20,392 bases of DNA from Gnetum montanum (lineage: Eukaryota; Streptophyta; Gnetopsida; Gnetales; Gnetaceae). The notes beneath the pieces are model-generated. The model worked only from the letters and a program-made list of their open reading frames with translations, was not told the DNA's origin and made no database searches. A program made the position numbers and the translations under genes. Shown in pieces: positions 18,084 through 20,392 of this stretch (positions are counted from its first letter, which is position 1; every line of letters begins with the position of its first letter). Location: NCBI GenBank assembly GCA_015680685.1, contig MNCI01037593.1:28740-49131 (forward strand). Reading direction: 5' to 3'.

Positions 18084-18094
18084 GTGTCTCATCA

Positions 18095-18108
18095 TACCCC
18101 CATGACTG
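18095..18108 (-). promoter_or_regulatory. Element C polypurine tract
   Basis: The minus strand reads CAGTCATGGGGGTA directly before the LTR start TGATGAG. The AGTCATGGGGG core recurs inside the element (18667-18677 and 20059-20069) and at corresponding places in element B. Confidence 0.72.
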
Positions 18109-19327
18109 AATGAAAACTCGTCCTCAAGTTCCTTACAATAATATTAGGTAGGTATGCAATTATTGAGGGAAATGGAACTAATGGGATGACATGTGAACGG
18201 ATCATTATTACAAGACTTGACAAAACTGGTGTTCATGACAACAAGGGTGAACACCTTATTACAATGACATCAGGCCTTTGTTGGCAACTGAGAGAGAGAG
18301 AGAAAGAAAGAAGTGTTGCTGTTGCGAACGCCAAGATTGCGCCTTCGTTGTCCATCCATAAGAGCGCCATCGATCTTGCTCCTTGCATAGCTTCTTCAAC
18401 GCTGCTCCGTTCCAAGTGTTTGCTCCAGATCTGATCCATTATTTGCATGTCCGCCATCTGCACACACAACACAATCATATATTAGCAAGGGTGATTGAAT
18501 CATCATCTAATTAATACCTTGCTTCGGTGTAGGTCCATTGGCTAGGTTGTGGTATGGCTGATATGGATGTGGGAATATGTGACTGATGACTACCGAAGGT
18601 GTAGGGGTTAGGAAGAAAATCAAAAATTTCGGGGCTAGGTGAAAAATGAAAAAATCAAGCCCTGTACCCCCATGACTAATTGCGAACCTCCGGTAGCGTT
18701 AGAATGGAGAAAGAGAAGGAGTAAGAAAGATAGAGAAAAAGGGACAACTATGGCATCGATGAAATGGATGTCAAGATGGAAATGAACAAAATAAAATTAA
18801 TTGCAAAATGGTAAGGGAAAGAATTTAACTAATGCTCCAAATAGGAATGTCAGTGGGTCCTCCCCAAAGCAGGCGCATGCCCTTAATGCCCTGACAAACC
18901 CATATTCAAAGAGTCCGTAGGCCCTGGGAATGTCCATTGGAACAAGAGTTAAAGTCTTAACCGTAAGAATTTACCAAAAAGAAAACAATGCATTAACCAA
19001 AATATATACACTCATGATACAACCGGCAATGAGGTGAACAATGGAGAGAAAAGGATGGAGAGAAGAGAAATGGAATGGAATCCCAAGAACAAGGTGGTGT
19101 ATAGCCCCTTGTGTGTTTAATGATTAATGTGACTTGGCAAATCTCATTCCAACTCTGGCCTCAAACCAACCACATCTAGTGACTTCGCATCAACACATTT
19201 GGTTAAACCATCCACTTGGACAACAAGAATGCATACTCCAAGAGTTACCACCATTCCGATGAAACAAAGGAGAGAATGGGAAGCGAGAAGGGCCTTAGTT
19301 AGAGGGAACACTTTGGTTCCATAACCA

Positions 19328-19609
19328 GTGCTTGTAGCCCAAGTTTATTTGTCTAAGGGGTGTGCTTTGAATTCTCACTTGTTTTTTTTGTTTGTGTTTT
19401 GTGTTTTTAAGCGTGAGAACCACACCATGCAAAGACTTCTTATTTTTATTGTCTCGGCTTCCAATAATTGGGTAACATCGGAATGGCAAGAAAACTCAAG
19501 AAGAAACATTCAAGCACCCAAGAGAATGACCAACACAAAAGCATCAAGTTCCCTTGAAGTCACACCTGTTTCAATCCTTGAGTCCTTCCTTAGTTTGAGA
19601 AATGCCTAG
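19328..19609 (+). other. Possible antisense ORF in element C 3' region (93 codons)
   Basis: A plus-strand open frame antisense to the element ends RMTNTKASSSLEVTPVSIL...RNA-stop. The last 27 codons are also open in element B in the same strand and frame (about 9406-9486), ending at the same stop; upstream a 1-base indel separates the two. Some Tat-lineage plant Ty3/gypsy elements carry antisense ORFs between integrase and 3' LTR, so the position is suggestive. The differences seen in the last 27 codons are mostly nonsynonymous, which argues against strong constraint. No protein family is recognised. Confidence 0.25.
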
Positions 19610-19886
19610 TCACTAATTCGTTAAAGTTCTTATTAGAAAGGGACTGTACATTTCCAAGCCGAGAGAAACCATAGAACTTGGTGGATGGATGGATGAAGTG
19701 GTCTCATTGTCTACCATATCAAAAGAAACATATGTTAATATCAACATTGTGACTTAAAGGTAAAAACCAAACATTAGCAATCAATATGAAAACAGTTAAT
19801 ACCATCATGGAGAATGCTTATTATGGGACAAACTTACAGGGTGGATCACACACACACACATAAAAAATTGAAAAGGTATAACGATG

Positions 19887-20012
19887 TTGTAAAACAAAGA
19901 CGAGAAAAGTTAAAGAAATTTGTAAAACAAAAATTAGAAAAGTTAAAGAAATTTGTAAAACAAAAATGTGTAAAACAAAAACATTGTAAAACAAAAACAT
20001 GTAAAACAAAAA
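19887..20012. repeat. TGTAAAACAAAAA-type tandem array in element C
   Basis: The same repeat as in element B, with a slightly different unit order. It lies directly left of GAACTGAGGGCCCC, which is conserved in both elements next to the third PPT-like motif. Confidence 0.9.
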
Positions 20013-20100
20013 CTTAAAAGAACTGAGGGCCCCATATGATTAGCATAGGTGGCCATCTCCCCCATGACTGAGTTGGAGAGATCCGAAATAATGAGCGTTT

Positions 20101-20392
20101 GTTTGAATTTCGTAGAAGTGTCCAACTTCTCCCAATTGATGATCTTAGATTGAAGGGTGGAAGTTGGCGACGCTCATATTTCAACGTGTCTATGCCGTCG
20201 TTGTTGGCATGGGTTTCCTCAGTTCGTTCCATGCACATTTTTCTGCTCCTTCAAGTAGCTATCAACCACGGGGTGTCTACTACTTCTTGTGTGGTTTCTA
20301 CATATAGGCATCTTTGGTTCAAAGTTTCATGGGCACACATGTTACATGGAGGCATTTCCGCCATGTCATCACCCGATGAATCACTGTATGTG
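20101..20392 (-). pseudogene. Element C protease C-terminal tail and truncated linker (partial)
   Basis: Enters from the right edge as TYSDSSGDDM, then CNMCAHETLNQRCLYVE, aligned with B 10105-10290. After one stop it continues as MCMERTEETH into the truncated linker, matching B up to about 20101. Protease-side homology to element A stops at the same place as in B (near 20101 here, 9980 in B). The catalytic part of the protease lies outside the window. Confidence 0.85.

Larger units (their letters stand above)
17107..18094 (-). repeat. Element C 3' LTR
   Basis: It is 988 bp long, TGATGAG...CTCATCA, followed directly by the PPT TACCCCC. It is longer than the B LTRs because of a tandemly duplicated hairpin unit (17531-17716) and a larger GATATC array (17979-18083). 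TATA box at 17953-17960 on the minus strand. The palindrome present near the B start site is degenerate here. Confidence 0.95.
18095..20100 (-). other. Element C 3' internal region replacing pol, function unknown
   Basis: The counterpart of 7977-9979 with the same order of landmarks: PPT, splice-acceptor-like block (about 18475-18540), PPT-like 11-mers at 18667-18677 and 20059-20069, (CA)7 at 19847-19860 and the TGTAAAACAAAAA array (19887-20012). The two copies differ by many substitutions and small indels, yet retain the full order, so this is an established part of the family. A minus-strand open frame at 18233-18478 is not kept in frame in element B. Confidence 0.75.
17107..20392 (-). mobile_element. 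Element C: partial copy of the same pol-less family as element B, 5' part outside window
   Basis: The complete 3' LTR (17107-18094) is followed to the right by a PPT and a 2-kb internal region that aligns closely with element B 7977-9980. Next comes the protease C-terminal tail (about 20101-20392). The rest of protease, gag, PBS and 5' LTR must lie right of the window. The base pairs left of the LTR read CAAGT (17102-17106); a matching CAAGT should follow the unseen 5' LTR if the element is intact. The insertion point is also confirmed internally: the flank stops at 17106 exactly where its paralogous copy at 15231-15237 continues uninterrupted. Confidence 0.92.

Noticed and set aside
18233-18478. 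81-codon minus-strand frame as a captured host gene exon
   Set aside because: The frame is not kept in element B because of a 2-base indel, and no protein family is recognised; kept only as part of the splice-like observation.
19814-20017. Lys/Val-rich plus-strand frame and Phe/Cys-rich minus-strand frames (also 9695-9919 and 19821-20009)
   Set aside because: Products of the TGTAAAACAAAAA tandem array and CA run; both strands open only because of repeat composition.

Overview
The window reads as gene-poor plant nuclear DNA, almost certainly an angiosperm. It is AT-rich and built largely from Ty3/gypsy-type LTR retrotransposons, with primer-binding sites resembling plant tRNA-Asp, TGATGAG...CTCATCA LTR ends and 5-bp target duplications. 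No intact host gene, tRNA, rRNA or CRISPR array is visible. All three retrotransposons lie on the minus strand, so each 5' LTR is at the right (high-coordinate) end.

Element A (1-7178 plus 13440-13582; its 3' end lies left of the window) is a decayed gag-pol element. From right to left it holds a 5' LTR, PBS (6296-6314), gag (about 6178-3441) with an Arg/Ser/His-rich domain and a CX2CX3HX4C knuckle, protease (about 3440-2968), RT (about 2883-1690), RNase H (about 1690-1240) and integrase (about 1075-1). Every domain carries stops or frameshifts. The RT YxDD-type box reads FMVDFS and one predicted RNase H Asp is Asn, while the integrase D-D35-E residues all survive.

Element B (7179-13434, 6256 bp) is complete at both ends and sits inside the 5' LTR of A, flanked by a perfect 5-bp duplication ACTGC (7174-7178 and 13435-13439). 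It has two LTRs, a PBS, a broken gag, a broken protease and a PPT, but no RT, RNase H or integrase. Its roughly 2-kb 3' region is of unknown function.

Element C (17107 to beyond 20392) belongs to the same pol-less family. The window holds its complete 3' LTR (17107-18094), its PPT, the same 3' region and the tail of the protease segment. Protease-side homology stops at the same place in B and C, so the loss of pol predates both insertions. These are non-autonomous gag-protease elements that would have needed RT and integrase from a relative such as A.

Between A and C lies about 3.5 kb of AT-rich flank (13583-17106) with no supportable gene. It contains a diverged direct repeat about 1.87 kb apart, tRNA-like SINE relics, and hairpins or inverted repeats.

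The points most worth following are: the shared pol-less architecture of B and C; antisense reading frames and a splice-acceptor-like site conserved in their 3' regions; the repeated PPT-like 11-mer; the RS-like Gag domain; and the interchangeable repeat arrays upstream of the TATA box in the LTRs.
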